From positions 62,001 to 126,000 of the forward strand of contig NZ_LIXZ01000008.1 of the NCBI RefSeq assembly GCF_001305855.1: DNA of 64,000 nucleotides, read 5' to 3'. The position numbers and the translations under genes were made by a program. Below are positions 8,517-17,127 of the stretch, piece by piece. Within the stretch, counting starts at the first letter, position 1. Each line of letters begins with the position of its first letter. Below the pieces are notes generated by a model. It made no database searches, was not told where the DNA came from, and saw only the letters and a list, made by a program, of their open reading frames with translations. This DNA comes from Rossellomorea vietnamensis. Lineage in GTDB: Bacteria > Bacillota > Bacilli > Bacillales > Bacillaceae_B.

Positions 8517-9350
8517 CTAGAACCCCATATTCAACAAAGATTCAACCTCATCCATAAACTCCATCACACTTGTGCGAATCACAAGATAGGTAATGAACAT
8601 GGATAACGCAGATGCTCCTGCAGCCAAGTATACCTTGTTAACTGACGATTGATATTTCATTGCTCTGTCGTACACAACTATTGCCGGCATGATGACAATG
8701 GAATAAAGAAGTGAGACCCCTGTCAGAATAAGTGTCAATTGAACTGAACCCATTAAGCCAGTAAGAATCGCCACTACATTCAATGAAGCAAATGGAACGA
8801 GAACACCACCGAAGTGAGCCAGTAACTCTTTTAAAGAAAACCCTTGAGACATCAATTTCCCTGCCAGAAACACACTAATCAGCGATCCGACAATAAAGAT
8901 CAGGGAAAACATAAAGAGGGATGATGTAAGATGGAAAAATGGCAAAGATTGTGTTCCCATCCCATCTTCCGAGAACATACTTCCAAGTCCACCGAACATC
9001 GCTTTAAATAATTTGTTCACCAGAAAATAAATGCTCAGTGAAAAAGCAATCACAAAAATGCCAATCGTAATAAGTCCATTAATAAACTGGTGATCTCCAC
9101 CCTCTAATGCGACAGATGGTTTTTTTAGTACTTGCAATGCGTAATTCCAGTATTTAGAAACATTTTCCTTAGCCTTCGTCACACTTTCATTTACTTGAAC
9201 CGGCTCTCTTGTAACTGTCTCCGAGGCGGCAGCAACTTCTTCGTAAGCACTTGGCTGATGGTTATTTTCAGTCTCCATTAAACCGGCTCCACATTTCCCG
9301 CAGAACTTACCAAAGTCCTGTTCATTCAAACATTTCGTGCATTTCATCAT
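8517..9350 (-). CDS. Zinc-ribbon multi-pass membrane protein
   Basis: This 277-residue protein begins MMKCTKC at ATG 9350, seven bases after GGAGGG; upstream in-frame ATGs overlap the preceding gene and lack a ribosome site. Residues 4-20 hold a CxxC...CxxC zinc ribbon, followed by a disordered linker and an amphipathic stretch to about residue 90. About five membrane segments then fill the C-terminal two thirds (near 95-115, 145-165, 180-200, 205-235 and 245-265). The plan resembles YIP1/DUF-type zinc-ribbon membrane proteins common beside TcaA-like genes in bacilli. It is the second gene of a leftward pair with the TcaA-like gene at 9364-10728, separated by 13 bases. Function unknown; a membrane partner of the zinc-ribbon sensor is inferred. 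Confidence 0.75.
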   Translation of the reverse strand: MMKCTKCLNEQDFGKFCGKCGAGLMETENNHQPSAYEEVAAASETVTREPVQVNESVTKAKENVSKYWNYALQVLKKPSVALEGGDHQFINGLITIGIFVIAFSLSIYFLVNKLFKAMFGGLGSMFSEDGMGTQSLPFFHLTSSLFMFSLIFIVGSLISVFLAGKLMSQGFSLKELLAHFGGVLVPFASLNVVAILTGLMGSVQLTLILTGVSLLYSIVIMPAIVVYDRAMKYQSSVNKVYLAAGASALSMFITYLVIRTSVMEFMDEVESLLNMGF

Positions 9351-9363
9351 GTCGTTCCCTCCA

Positions 9364-10728
9364 TTAAATCTCATTTCGTTCTGTATCATGAATATCGATT
9401 TTCTTAATTTTAAACGATGAATCTTCTTTTATGATGGTATATATTTTCTCACGATCATATGTAGTCTGTTCTCCGAGATGATTGGTGAAAATGAAATTCT
9501 CGTTTGTGGTAATTTCAAATGTGCCCTCTTCGGCCTCTTGAGAATTCAAAATCGTATTGTCTCTGAAATCATAGGAGTAATCCTTATCCTGCAAATCTCC
9601 TATATACTCAACCAATTCCTCTTCTGCTAAACTTCCAGAAAGCAAGTAGGGTGAAATCAGCGAATAATCCCGTGTATTCAAAGCCTGTTCATATGAATCC
9701 CTGAAATCGAGGACAAACTGATTGGCTTCTTCCATAGTAGTTGATGAGGCTGCAGATAGGTTCTCGTCGTCCTCTGCAAATACGAAAGAAAGACTTCCCC
9801 ATGATCCTTGATGTTGTGTGATCTCTTCACTCTTTAAAGACTTCCCATCCGCTTGCGACAACTCAGCGAACATGGTCACTTCCTTATCTTCCGGAAAGGG
9901 TCCAAGGTGTTCCAGCTCTTGCAGCGACTTCTTCGTACTTTTTCCATTTATAAACAAGACTGCTTCAGGAAAATTAGTATCAATCGCAAATGTATCCCCG
10001 TTAAATTCAAGACTATGCTTAGAGTCACCGGATTTCGTCGGTTTCACTTCAATATCATCTTCTATAGAAAATTCTCCGTAGAGATTAGCCGCATCGGCTT
10101 TTACCGTATACGTGCCAGGATAGGCTTTACCCACCTCAACAGGTTCACTGCTGTCTTTCACACTCACCGTTTTATCACCAATCTTAAACGTGGCGGGCTC
10201 CATATTAGTCGTAATGAAGACTTGATTGGGAACCGCTTCAATGTCATACGTTTCATAAAGACCCAAGATGGAATCTCTCTCTACTTTGAACACATCATGA
10301 CCGCGTTGATCCTTAACAAAAGCATCAAATTTCAGATCACTCTCTGTAATGGAAACCAATTGTTCCCTCATATCTTCCCAATCCAAGGTCTTTATATAAG
10401 TGAAATACTGTTTCCTATTTAATAATGAATCTTTGTCAAACGTTATGTATTCAAGGAAACCTTCCTCACTATTACCCGTTATGGCACTGTCCATCGATTG
10501 AATATTTTTCATAGGATCATAAATTGAGGATAGTATCATATGAGTGCTAATCAGACCTACGACTAAAATACCCGCAATGGACAGAGATACCTTCTTCTTC
10601 TTAGACATTGGAGTCTTAGGAACCCTCTTGATCGACTCCTCTTTTGTCACCTCCCTCCTTGCTCCACAACTTTCACAAAAATCCGGATTATTCTTTAGTG
10701 CTTTTCCACATTCTGTACAATAGCTCAA
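9364..10728 (-). CDS. TcaA-like zinc-ribbon membrane protein
   Basis: This 454-residue TcaA-like protein starts at TTG 10728, seven bases after AAGGGGG. It has a zinc ribbon at residues 4-21 (CTEC...CESC), a basic juxtamembrane stretch PMSKKKKV, one membrane segment near 48-66 and an extracytoplasmic domain to the end. It shares the architecture of the 616-residue neighbour on the opposite strand but is shorter, lacking one or more extracellular modules. The C-terminal domain (about 335-454, EANQFVLDFRDSYEQALN onward) resembles NTF2-like or TcaA C-terminal modules. It probably forms an operon with the downstream zinc-ribbon multi-pass protein. Role in envelope homeostasis is inferred from the family. 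Confidence 0.8.
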   Translation of the reverse strand: MSYCTECGKALKNNPDFCESCGARREVTKEESIKRVPKTPMSKKKKVSLSIAGILVVGLISTHMILSSIYDPMKNIQSMDSAITGNSEEGFLEYITFDKDSLLNRKQYFTYIKTLDWEDMREQLVSITESDLKFDAFVKDQRGHDVFKVERDSILGLYETYDIEAVPNQVFITTNMEPATFKIGDKTVSVKDSSEPVEVGKAYPGTYTVKADAANLYGEFSIEDDIEVKPTKSGDSKHSLEFNGDTFAIDTNFPEAVLFINGKSTKKSLQELEHLGPFPEDKEVTMFAELSQADGKSLKSEEITQHQGSWGSLSFVFAEDDENLSAASSTTMEEANQFVLDFRDSYEQALNTRDYSLISPYLLSGSLAEEELVEYIGDLQDKDYSYDFRDNTILNSQEAEEGTFEITTNENFIFTNHLGEQTTYDREKIYTIIKEDSSFKIKKIDIHDTERNEI

Positions 10729-10891
10729 ATTTCGTCCCCCTTCTTAAAAACTTCCTTCACCTTGAAGCAGATTTTATTATACCACTATACGCTTCCTTTT
10801 TTGGGTATTATTTACTATATAAAGTGGTTCATTATACCTATTTTTGATAATATATAAGTTTTACAGGTTAAAACAATTTCCCCTTAAAGAC

Positions 10892-10939
10892 GCAAAAAAA
10901 AAAGAGCATTCTTTCTACTAAAGTAGAAAGAATGCTCTT
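10892..10939 (-). terminator. Terminator of the coiled-coil protein gene
   Basis: AAGAGCATTCTTTCTACT and AGTAGAAAGAATGCTCTT form a perfect 18-bp stem with a two-base loop (10902-10939). On the minus strand it is followed by ten T residues. It ends transcription of the gene at 10974-11960. Confidence 0.9.
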
Positions 10940-10973
10940 GAGAAATACCACACTATCCTTTAAAATTGTTTCC

Positions 10974-11960
10974 TTATGCCCCTGCTTTTACTGTTTCTTT
11001 CCATGTTCCATTCTCATCTTGCCACTTGATAATCATCGTCCCACCTTGACCACTCATATAAAATGTTTGACTCGGGTTTGCAAGTATTTCACCTGAAGTC
11101 CCTCCACCAGCCATTCGGTACTCAACATACACTTTGAAGTCGTTGTTGTTCGTTATTCTCCATACTCTATCTCCTTCTTTAATATCAAGGTCAGAGTGAG
11201 CAGCTTTAAAATCTGGAGATTGTCCATCTTGAATGTAGGTCAAGTTAAGATTCTTAACTACTAATTCAGCATCGAACACTTCTGGTTCCGCTACAGGTAC
11301 AACAGCATCCAACTCATCTTGGGTCATTGGTTGTGCATCAACAGTGGCTTCCTCAACCTCAGTAGATTTTGCTTCCAGTTCAGCAACTTTACTATTGGCT
11401 TTATCCACCTCTTCATTTGCGCGGTTCGCTTCTGCTTTCAATTCATCATTCTCAGCTACAAGAGCATTGTAATTTTCGAGTAGAGTATCGTACTCCGATT
11501 GAAGAGCAGCAAGTTTTCCTTCCAAGTCAGAAATAGCTTGTTTTAAACTGGTAATCTCAGCATCTCTTTCTGCAATTGTTTTGTTCGCTTCTTCCAGGTC
11601 TGTAGTCAACTGGTCTCTTTCAGCAATCAAAGCATCTCTTTCTGCGGTCATCTTTGCAAGTTCCTTGATTTTGAGACTTTTCTCCGCTTCGAGGTCATTA
11701 ATCTTATTTTTAGCCTCTACAATCTTTCCATTTGCAAAGGTCAATTTATTTTTAGCATCCTCTTTCAGCATGCCGAATTTTTCGAATAGAGAGGTTTCGG
11801 AAGCTTCATACTGCACGATCTTTTCCTTCATCGAATCCAGTTGACTTTTAACGCTGTCGATTGTTCCTGCTCCATTAAATGTAAGGCCAACCGCCCCTAA
11901 TGTTACTGTACCTGCTAATACTCCTGCTACTACTTTTGTACTCAATACTCCAAATGCCAT
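10974..11960 (-). CDS. Membrane-anchored coiled-coil surface protein
   Basis: This 328-residue protein has an N-terminal hydrophobic segment (residues 4-28, VLSTKVVAGVLAGTVTLGAVG), then about 175 residues of heptad-rich coiled coil with repeats such as AERDALIAERDQL, and a C-terminal globular domain of about 100 residues (GDRVWRITNNNDFKVYVEYR...GGTMIIKWQDENG). I choose ATG 11960, ten bases after AGGAGG; the in-frame ATG at 11990 lacks a ribosome site and the one at 11969 abuts it. The gene stands alone with its own strong terminator. The rod plus globular head suggests an anchored extracellular or periplasm-like spacer protein. No family name could be assigned. Confidence 0.75.
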   Translation of the reverse strand: MAFGVLSTKVVAGVLAGTVTLGAVGLTFNGAGTIDSVKSQLDSMKEKIVQYEASETSLFEKFGMLKEDAKNKLTFANGKIVEAKNKINDLEAEKSLKIKELAKMTAERDALIAERDQLTTDLEEANKTIAERDAEITSLKQAISDLEGKLAALQSEYDTLLENYNALVAENDELKAEANRANEEVDKANSKVAELEAKSTEVEEATVDAQPMTQDELDAVVPVAEPEVFDAELVVKNLNLTYIQDGQSPDFKAAHSDLDIKEGDRVWRITNNNDFKVYVEYRMAGGGTSGEILANPSQTFYMSGQGGTMIIKWQDENGTWKETVKAGA

Positions 11961-12242
11961 CTTTTCCATTCCTCCTGTGTTTTCATCCAATTTATTTAGT
12001 TCGTTCCATAGATATCTTTTGTTCTATATAACGAACTTACAATTGAAGTATATGACAAAAGACACAGTTTTAAAAATGCGAAAAATAGCGAAAAATTCGT
12101 TAAAAAGAACGATTTACACCTAAACGCTCGAAATAACTCTATATATCTTACTTTTTTACAAATTATTACCATTTTAAAATTCACTATAAAGAACATCCAC
12201 CAATTCCAAAGGACTGGCCCCCTGGCCTGTCTCCTCAAAAAA

Positions 12243-12267
12243 AGCCAAGGTGCCTGTCCCCTTGGCT
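12243..12267 (-). terminator. Terminator after the 27-codon gene
   Basis: AGCCAAGG and CCTTGGCT pair around a loop containing GCCTGTCCC, a variant of the dispersed repeat. On the minus strand the stem is followed by seven T residues. The only minus-strand gene it can serve is the small frame at 12279-12362. Confidence 0.7.
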
Positions 12268-12278
12268 AAAAGAACTAT

Positions 12279-12362
12279 TTATTTTCCCTCTTGGATTTGC
12301 AGGTCGATGAACTTCTTAATCTCTTCAATCTTTTGATCTCCCCCGGATATAAAATTCTCCAT
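12279..12362 (-). CDS. Candidate 27-residue small protein
   Basis: An ATG at 12362 follows AGGGAGAAC at a normal distance and opens a 27-codon frame (MENFISGGDQKIEEIKKF onward) ending at TAA 12281. A terminator lies 12 bases beyond the stop. The peptide is charged and probably helical. Ribosome site, frame and terminator together suggest a real small gene or the preserved start of a deleted one. I do not recognise a family. Confidence 0.45.
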   Translation of the reverse strand: MENFISGGDQKIEEIKKFIDLQIQEGK

Positions 12363-12527
12363 TGTTCTCCCTATGATAGAAATATAATTTTTATAGTGAT
12401 GAGTGATGCCCTATTTATACAAGCGAGATATAAAAAAACTGTAATGTTTATCAAAATTAATTATATTTTTCTGAATAAAATCACTTCTTATTTTTCGACA
12501 ACTTTTTACAAAAACTTTCATTTATGG

Positions 12528-12536
12528 TGTTATAAT
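12528..12536 (+). promoter_or_regulatory. Candidate extended -10 promoter for chemoreceptor gene
   Basis: TGTTATAAT at 12528-12536 matches an extended -10 (TGnTATAAT), 122 bases upstream of the chemoreceptor start. No convincing -35 at 17 bases is seen, which is common for extended -10 promoters. Confidence 0.4.
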
Positions 12537-12657
12537 CAGTTTTTAATGAATGAATCAAAAGTCTCACATAAAAGCATTTAACTGGAATCGCACAGGGTCT
12601 AAAGGCTTTTTAGAGACATGAAAAATACTTAGAATATACACTTCAGGAGGAACCATC

Positions 12658-14694
12658 ATGTTGAAACGTTTTTCATTTAATACCTTACGGATGAAAATGA
12701 TTTTGATCTTTTCATCCGTCTTTACCATCATTCTCATTGGGTTAGCCGTGTTTTTATATGTGCAACAAAGCGAGAAAATCAAAGAAGAGGCACAGACTAA
12801 CTCAGAATCAATTGTGAAACAGATTGATTTCGGGATTAATATGTTTCTGGAGAAATATGATTCTACGATTAACATTTTGAGTAATCAATCTTTGATCGTA
12901 GATTATTTAAAGAGTACAGAAGATAAAAAAGGGGAGGATTCTCTGGAAGCGAAAGTACTCCAAACAAGGGTTTCCAATGAATTTGCTTCTTTCATCAGGC
13001 ATAATCCAGCAGTAACGAATGTCTATGTGACTGCGATGAATAAAAAGATTTTAATAGAGCCATCTGCCACTCTTCCCTCAGATTTCAATCCTTTAGAAGC
13101 TCCCTGGTTCAAAGGAGCCACTTCTGACGGGGAAGAAGCATTTTGGAGTGAGCCATATGAAGATAAGTCTTCGGGTGAATTTATTGTTACATTATCTAAA
13201 GTTGTGACAGAACAAAACTCAAGCAAAGTGTTAGGGGTCATTGCCTTCGATATTAAAATCGAACAGCTAAATGAGTTGGTAAAATCCATTGATGTCGATT
13301 ACCAGGGGTATTCTTTTCTCTTCGACCAGAATGCGGTAGCGATGGTTCATCCAACAGAAAAAGGGAAAAACCTCATGAACCTTGGATTTATTAAAGAGAT
13401 GTATGACGCAAGCGGTAAAAGCGGAAGATTAGATTACGTGTTTGACAAGCAAAATCGGGTACTATTTTACAATACCATCAAGGAAACAAACTGGAAGGTA
13501 GGAACGGTTTACATAAAGAAAAATATGCTGGCGGAAGCAACGGATTTACGAAATACACTCTTGCTCCTCACTCTTGTTATCATCGTGCTGATTTCTACTA
13601 TTACGACTCTCGTTGCGAGAAATATTACAAAGCCTTTAATCCATTTAAATAATCAAGTAAGTAAAGTAGCTCAAGGGGATCTGACCGTGTCCGTGCAATC
13701 AACAACAGGTGACGAAGTGGGGCAACTGACCAGGAACTTCAATTCAATGGTTATGAGTATGAGAGAGATCATACAATCTGTACAAAGCTCCGTTACTCAG
13801 GTAAAAGAATCAACAGAAAGTTTAAGTGCCATTTCAGAGGAAACGACTGCCTCAAGTGAAGAAATCGCCCGGGCCATGGACGAAGTGGCGCATGGTGCGA
13901 CGCAGGCAGCAACAGACTCAGAAGTGGCGAATCAACGCACGATGGACTTATCGACTCAAATTGAAGAAGTGGATGAAGCGTCTAATGAATTACTCTCGCA
14001 CTCCAATAGCGCATCACTCACAAGTCAAAATGGTTTGAAGCAGATGACAACATTGAAAGAGAAGGCTGACCGATCAAACGAGGTTCTTCGTACGGTTGAA
14101 TCTGTTATCCAAAACTTGACCCAAAAAATAAATGAAATTGATACAGTCCTCCATTCCATAAATGCGATTTCTGATCAGACGAACCTGTTGGCTCTCAATG
14201 CGAGTATTGAAGCGGCAAGAGCCGGGGAACACGGGAAAGGATTTGCGGTAGTGGCCGAAGAGGTGAGGAAATTGGCCGAACAATCAGCCAACGCAACAAA
14301 TCAGGTAAGAACGACCATAGAAGATATCCAGAATGAGTCTAGGCAGGCTACCAATGAAATGAAAACCACTAGACAGATTGCAGATGAGCAAAATCTGGTC
14401 GTTAGCGAAACGGAACAAGCATTCCATACCATTTCAACCATGATTGATGACATGGTTTCATCGATACAAGGAATTTCACAAAAGGTGGAATTCATGACAA
14501 GCCATAAAGATGATGTGGTGGGGGCCATCCAAAGTATTTCGGCAACTGCGCAGCAATCGGCTGCATCCAGCGAAGAGGTAAGTGCATCGACGGAACAGCA
14601 ATTGATGGCATTGAACTCCATCGCTCAATCTGCTGCCAGTTTAAATGAGGCAAGTATCTCATTAGCTGAGATCAGCAGCAAATTCCATGTTTAA
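12658..14694 (+). CDS. Methyl-accepting chemotaxis protein, Cache type
   Basis: This 678-residue transmembrane chemoreceptor has a first membrane segment near residues 13-34 and an extracytoplasmic dCache-like ligand domain of about 40-290, with motifs such as [20 protein letters not shown] second membrane segment lies near 298-320, followed by a HAMP domain (about 322-375, with [14 protein letters not shown]). The cytoplasmic signalling coil runs to the end and contains the invariant hairpin tip [25 protein letters not shown] lies six bases before ATG 12658. The length is normal for Bacillus McpA/TlpA-type receptors. The ligand is unknown; the Cache fold commonly senses amino acids or organic acids. 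A small downstream gene at 14720 may be co-transcribed. Confidence 0.95.
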   Translation: MLKRFSFNTLRMKMILIFSSVFTIILIGLAVFLYVQQSEKIKEEAQTNSESIVKQIDFGINMFLEKYDSTINILSNQSLIVDYLKSTEDKKGEDSLEAKVLQTRVSNEFASFIRHNPAVTNVYVTAMNKKILIEPSATLPSDFNPLEAPWFKGATSDGEEAFWSEPYEDKSSGEFIVTLSKVVTEQNSSKVLGVIAFDIKIEQLNELVKSIDVDYQGYSFLFDQNAVAMVHPTEKGKNLMNLGFIKEMYDASGKSGRLDYVFDKQNRVLFYNTIKETNWKVGTVYIKKNMLAEATDLRNTLLLLTLVIIVLISTITTLVARNITKPLIHLNNQVSKVAQGDLTVSVQSTTGDEVGQLTRNFNSMVMSMREIIQSVQSSVTQVKESTESLSAISEETTASSEEIARAMDEVAHGATQAATDSEVANQRTMDLSTQIEEVDEASNELLSHSNSASLTSQNGLKQMTTLKEKADRSNEVLRTVESVIQNLTQKINEIDTVLHSINAISDQTNLLALNASIEAARAGEHGKGFAVVAEEVRKLAEQSANATNQVRTTIEDIQNESRQATNEMKTTRQIADEQNLVVSETEQAFHTISTMIDDMVSSIQGISQKVEFMTSHKDDVVGAIQSISATAQQSAASSEEVSASTEQQLMALNSIAQSAASLNEASISLAEISSKFHV

Positions 14695-14719
14695 TTTATG
14701 TAGAAAAAGGTGTAACTAA

Positions 14720-14974
14720 ATGAGTGCGGAAGAATATACGTTATATTGTTTTTGTGCTGAATTTCATTCCGAAATTAGAAAAAGATTGTTGATCAAAGAA
14801 ACCTCTATTCAGATTACCAGAATACTTTCGAAAAAATTGAATGGTTCTCAAATTCAACGGGTCCTTCAAGACATCGAACTGATTAAGAAAAGAGACGGAA
14901 GTGTGCTGAACTATTTTATTACTTTAATTCATCCGATTTTAAAACATGACAGTAGAAATTCTAATAATCTATAG
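14720..14974 (+). CDS. Hypothetical 84-residue protein
   Basis: This frame starts at ATG 14720 with AAGGTG upstream, 25 bases after the chemoreceptor stop, and is followed by a terminator. The product is largely helical and basic (EIRKRLLIKETSIQITRIL, then LNGSQIQRVLQDIELIKK). No domain was recognised. The position suggests co-transcription with the chemoreceptor; any functional link is inference. Confidence 0.55.
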   Translation: MSAEEYTLYCFCAEFHSEIRKRLLIKETSIQITRILSKKLNGSQIQRVLQDIELIKKRDGSVLNYFITLIHPILKHDSRNSNNL

Positions 14975-14979
14975 GAACG

Positions 14980-15010
14980 GGCCTCTTTCTTTTTGAAAGG
15001 GGTCTTTCTT
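14980..15010 (+). terminator. Terminator after 84-residue ORF
   Basis: GGCCTCTTTC pairs with GAAAGGGGTC (with G-U pairs) around a T loop and is followed by TTTCTT. Confidence 0.6.
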
Positions 15011-15127
15011 ATAGAGGTGTAAAAAGGTTTGTACAGACTGGTGGATTCCCTGTTGACTCACGATGTTTCCTAAAACTTACTAAACAACCGTTTAGCTTCT
15101 CAAAAGCCGTAAACCCAACGTTCCTTA

Positions 15128-15153
15128 CAGTTAATCAAACGTTTGTTTAACTG
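15128..15153. promoter_or_regulatory. 26-bp palindrome, TetR-operator-like
   Basis: CAGTTAATCAAAC and GTTTGTTTAACTG form a 26-bp palindrome broken only by one symmetrical mismatch. The core TTAAnCAAACGTTTGnTTAA looks like an operator for a dimeric, TetR-like repressor. A related sequence lies at about 5013-5030. No TetR gene is in the window. It sits about 150 bases upstream of the GntR-family gene. Confidence 0.45.
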
Positions 15154-15203
15154 ATATCTACTTGCCCCAACATAATCACTCCACTTTTCTCAAGCCCTTG
15201 ACA

Positions 15204-15214
15204 GAACCGTCCCC
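15204..15214. repeat. Dispersed GAACCGTCCCC element
   Basis: A single, unpaired copy of the GAACCGTCCCC motif in the intergenic region before the GntR-family gene. Confidence 0.5.
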
Positions 15215-15256
15215 CCGCTCCCCCATTGCAACCCACCCTCATATACAATACAATTC

Positions 15257-15267
15257 ATTATATATAA
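15257..15267. promoter_or_regulatory. ATTATATATAA motif, candidate GntR operator
   Basis: This motif lies 37 bases upstream of the GntR-family start and recurs as an inverted pair at 15999-16029 in front of kduD. Sharing between the regulator and the adjacent target suggests an autoregulated operator, though AT-rich sequence makes chance matches possible. Confidence 0.35.
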
Positions 15268-15303
15268 CCTCATAAATCTAATTGCCACAAAGGACTGTGT
15301 AAA

Positions 15304-15942
15304 ATGTCGAAACCAACAAAAGTGAATACGCTTGTTTCTCTGAAGGATGAAGTGAAGGAGAAGCTTACGGAGGATATTATTATGCTTAAGCTTAAGCCCG
15401 GCGACCGGATTGTGGAAACGGAAGTGGCGAAAAAGCTTGGGATCAGTCAAGTACCGGTGAGGGAGGCTCTCCGGGGGTTGGAAGAAGAAGGGCTCATCAA
15501 TACAATCAAGTATAGGGGTGCGTTTGTGACGGATATCAATCCTGTTGAAATGTATCATATGTTTTCGTTAAGGGCGAAAATCGAGACGGATGCCATTGAA
15601 GCGATTCTCCCCCAGCTGACCAGGAGGCATTTCGGTGAGTTATACGATATCGTGGATAAAATGAAGGTTGCCGAGAAGGATTATGCTGTCCAGTCGCAGC
15701 TGGATATGGAGTTTCACCGTGCGATCATTGAGTGGTCCAATGTCGATGTGTATTTACGCATCTGGGGGATGCTGACGAATCATATCCGGCGATATATCAC
15801 GATGCTGAATCCAAAGGTCCGGATCCTTCCTGAGGAGGTTCATCAATACCATGAGGCCTTGGTGAAAACACTGGAAGAAAGAGATGTAGAGAAAGCGAAA
15901 GTCGTTTTTAAAGAGCATATTATGAAAATGGTTGAAAAATAG
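15304..15942 (+). CDS. GntR-family regulator, FadR subfamily
   Basis: This 212-residue regulator has an N-terminal winged HTH over residues 10-75 with the GntR pattern LKPGDRIVETEVAKKLGISQVPVREALRGLEEEGL. A helical FCD ligand-binding domain spans about 85-205, with the typical metal/ligand residues in DMEFHRAIIE and HQYHEALV. AAAGGA lies nine bases upstream of ATG 15304. FCD-type GntR proteins respond to organic acids or sugar acids. The adjacent KduD-like dehydrogenase suggests a uronate or ketogluconate signal, but that is inference. It probably represses itself and the downstream gene through the shared ATTATATATAA sites. Confidence 0.9.
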   Translation: MSKPTKVNTLVSLKDEVKEKLTEDIIMLKLKPGDRIVETEVAKKLGISQVPVREALRGLEEEGLINTIKYRGAFVTDINPVEMYHMFSLRAKIETDAIEAILPQLTRRHFGELYDIVDKMKVAEKDYAVQSQLDMEFHRAIIEWSNVDVYLRIWGMLTNHIRRYITMLNPKVRILPEEVHQYHEALVKTLEERDVEKAKVVFKEHIMKMVEK

Positions 15943-15998
15943 ATTCAAAACGGAGACCCCTATCGATTTATGGTAGTGGTCTTGACCTGCTCTATATG

Positions 15999-16029
15999 AT
16001 TATATATAATTAAATAAATTATATATAAT
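15999..16029. promoter_or_regulatory. Inverted repeat upstream of kduD
   Basis: ATTATATATAATT and AATTATATATAAT are perfect 13-bp inverted arms separated by five bases. The motif matches the single copy in front of the GntR gene. It lies about 190 bases upstream of the kduD start, where a repressor operator or promoter would be expected. Confidence 0.45.
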
Positions 16030-16219
16030 ATTGATGATGGATTTTCGCAAATGTTTTATTGCATGGGGAAATTTTTTTAGTGCTTTGTTCGCGGTTTACT
16101 TCCCCAGATTCTGAGCAGTCTCTCAAGCGTATACGACAGCTCATTCTTCATCATACCCGTCACCTTTATCGTATTTAGAACAACAACTTTTGCTAAAAAA
16201 TGTATTGGGAGAGTTACAT

Positions 16220-16981
16220 ATGACTAATAACTTATTTAACCTAACCGGCAAAGTAACTGCCATTACAGGTGCAACGCGTGGTATTGGACGGTCCATGGCA
16301 GTGGCTCTTGCAGAAGCCGGGGCGGACATTGCCTTACTTCAAAGGAATCCGGAGCAGACGGATGTGAAAGAAGAGATTGAACAGCTTGGCAGAAAGTGCT
16401 CAATCATACCATGCGATCATGAAAAAGAAGAAGAAGTGAAATCCGCTATTCCCGGTGTGATTTCAACATTTGGGAAGATTGATATTTTAGTAAACAATGC
16501 CGGTATTCAGCGCCGGTCACCTTCTGTTGATTTCCTTGAAACCGATTGGGATGACGTGCTGAATATCAATTTAAAAGTGGTCTGGCTATTATGTCAGGAG
16601 GCAGGACGTCACATGGTGGCTCAAGGTGGAGGCAAAATCATCAACACCGCTTCGCTTCTCTCTTTCCAAGGAGGATTGACCGTTCCAGCCTATGCAGCAG
16701 CAAAAGGCGGGGTGGCACAACTCACTAAAGCCCTCTCGAATGAATGGGCCAAAGAGGGTGTCAATGTGAATGCGATTGTTCCTGGCTATATTGCTACGGA
16801 CATGAATACTGCTTTAATAGAAGACCCGCTCAGAAGTAAACAGATCCTTGATCGTATTCCTGCCGATCGATGGGGAGAACCTGATGATTTTAAGGGGACC
16901 GTTGTTTATTTAGCTTCTGATGCTTCGAAGTATGTTCATGGGCATTTGTTGGCGGTAGATGGTGGTTGGCTTGGGAGGTAG
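16220..16981 (+). CDS. kduD: 2-deoxy-D-gluconate 3-dehydrogenase-like SDR
   Basis: This 253-residue classical short-chain dehydrogenase has the cofactor loop TGATRGIGR at residues 16-24, NNAGIQ near 95, catalytic Ser in NTASLLS, YAAAK as the Tyr/Lys pair and an NAIVPGYIATDMN segment. The C-terminus (RIPADRWGEPDDFKGTVVYLASDASKYVHG...VDGGWL) is the KduD/2-deoxy-D-gluconate dehydrogenase pattern. I start it at ATG 16220, where GGGAGAG is six bases upstream; an upstream in-frame TTG has no ribosome site. KduD works in pectin and hexuronate breakdown, reducing or oxidising 5-keto-4-deoxyuronate-type sugars with NAD(H). No other uronate genes are nearby, so the substrate remains uncertain. Confidence 0.82.
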   Translation: MTNNLFNLTGKVTAITGATRGIGRSMAVALAEAGADIALLQRNPEQTDVKEEIEQLGRKCSIIPCDHEKEEEVKSAIPGVISTFGKIDILVNNAGIQRRSPSVDFLETDWDDVLNINLKVVWLLCQEAGRHMVAQGGGKIINTASLLSFQGGLTVPAYAAAKGGVAQLTKALSNEWAKEGVNVNAIVPGYIATDMNTALIEDPLRSKQILDRIPADRWGEPDDFKGTVVYLASDASKYVHGHLLAVDGGWLGR

Positions 16982-17086
16982 GTTAAATAATCCTGCAGAT
17001 GATTAGTCGACTTATAGTTTAGGATTGTTCATAAATGTGCACTGCTTAAAAGGGGAAGTGAAACACACTCCCCCTCATACCTAAAC

Positions 17087-17115
17087 GGAAGCACGAGAAC
17101 CGTACCCGTGCTTCC
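17087..17115. repeat. Hairpin repeat with GAACCGT loop
   Basis: GGAAGCACG and CGTGCTTCC form a perfect 9-bp stem with GAACCGTACC in the loop, nearly identical to the element at 8430-8466. It lies between convergent kduD and agrA. It has no long T tract, so it is either a weak bidirectional terminator or a REP-like element. Confidence 0.6.
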
Positions 17116-17127
17116 CTGCATTAGAAC

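Noticed and set aside
9853..10422. 189-codon plus-strand frame
   Set aside because: Antisense to the TcaA-like gene, which has far better coding evidence.
11996..12238. 80-codon minus-strand frame upstream of the coiled-coil gene
   Set aside because: No ribosome site; lies in the promoter region of the coiled-coil gene and ends in a repeat copy.
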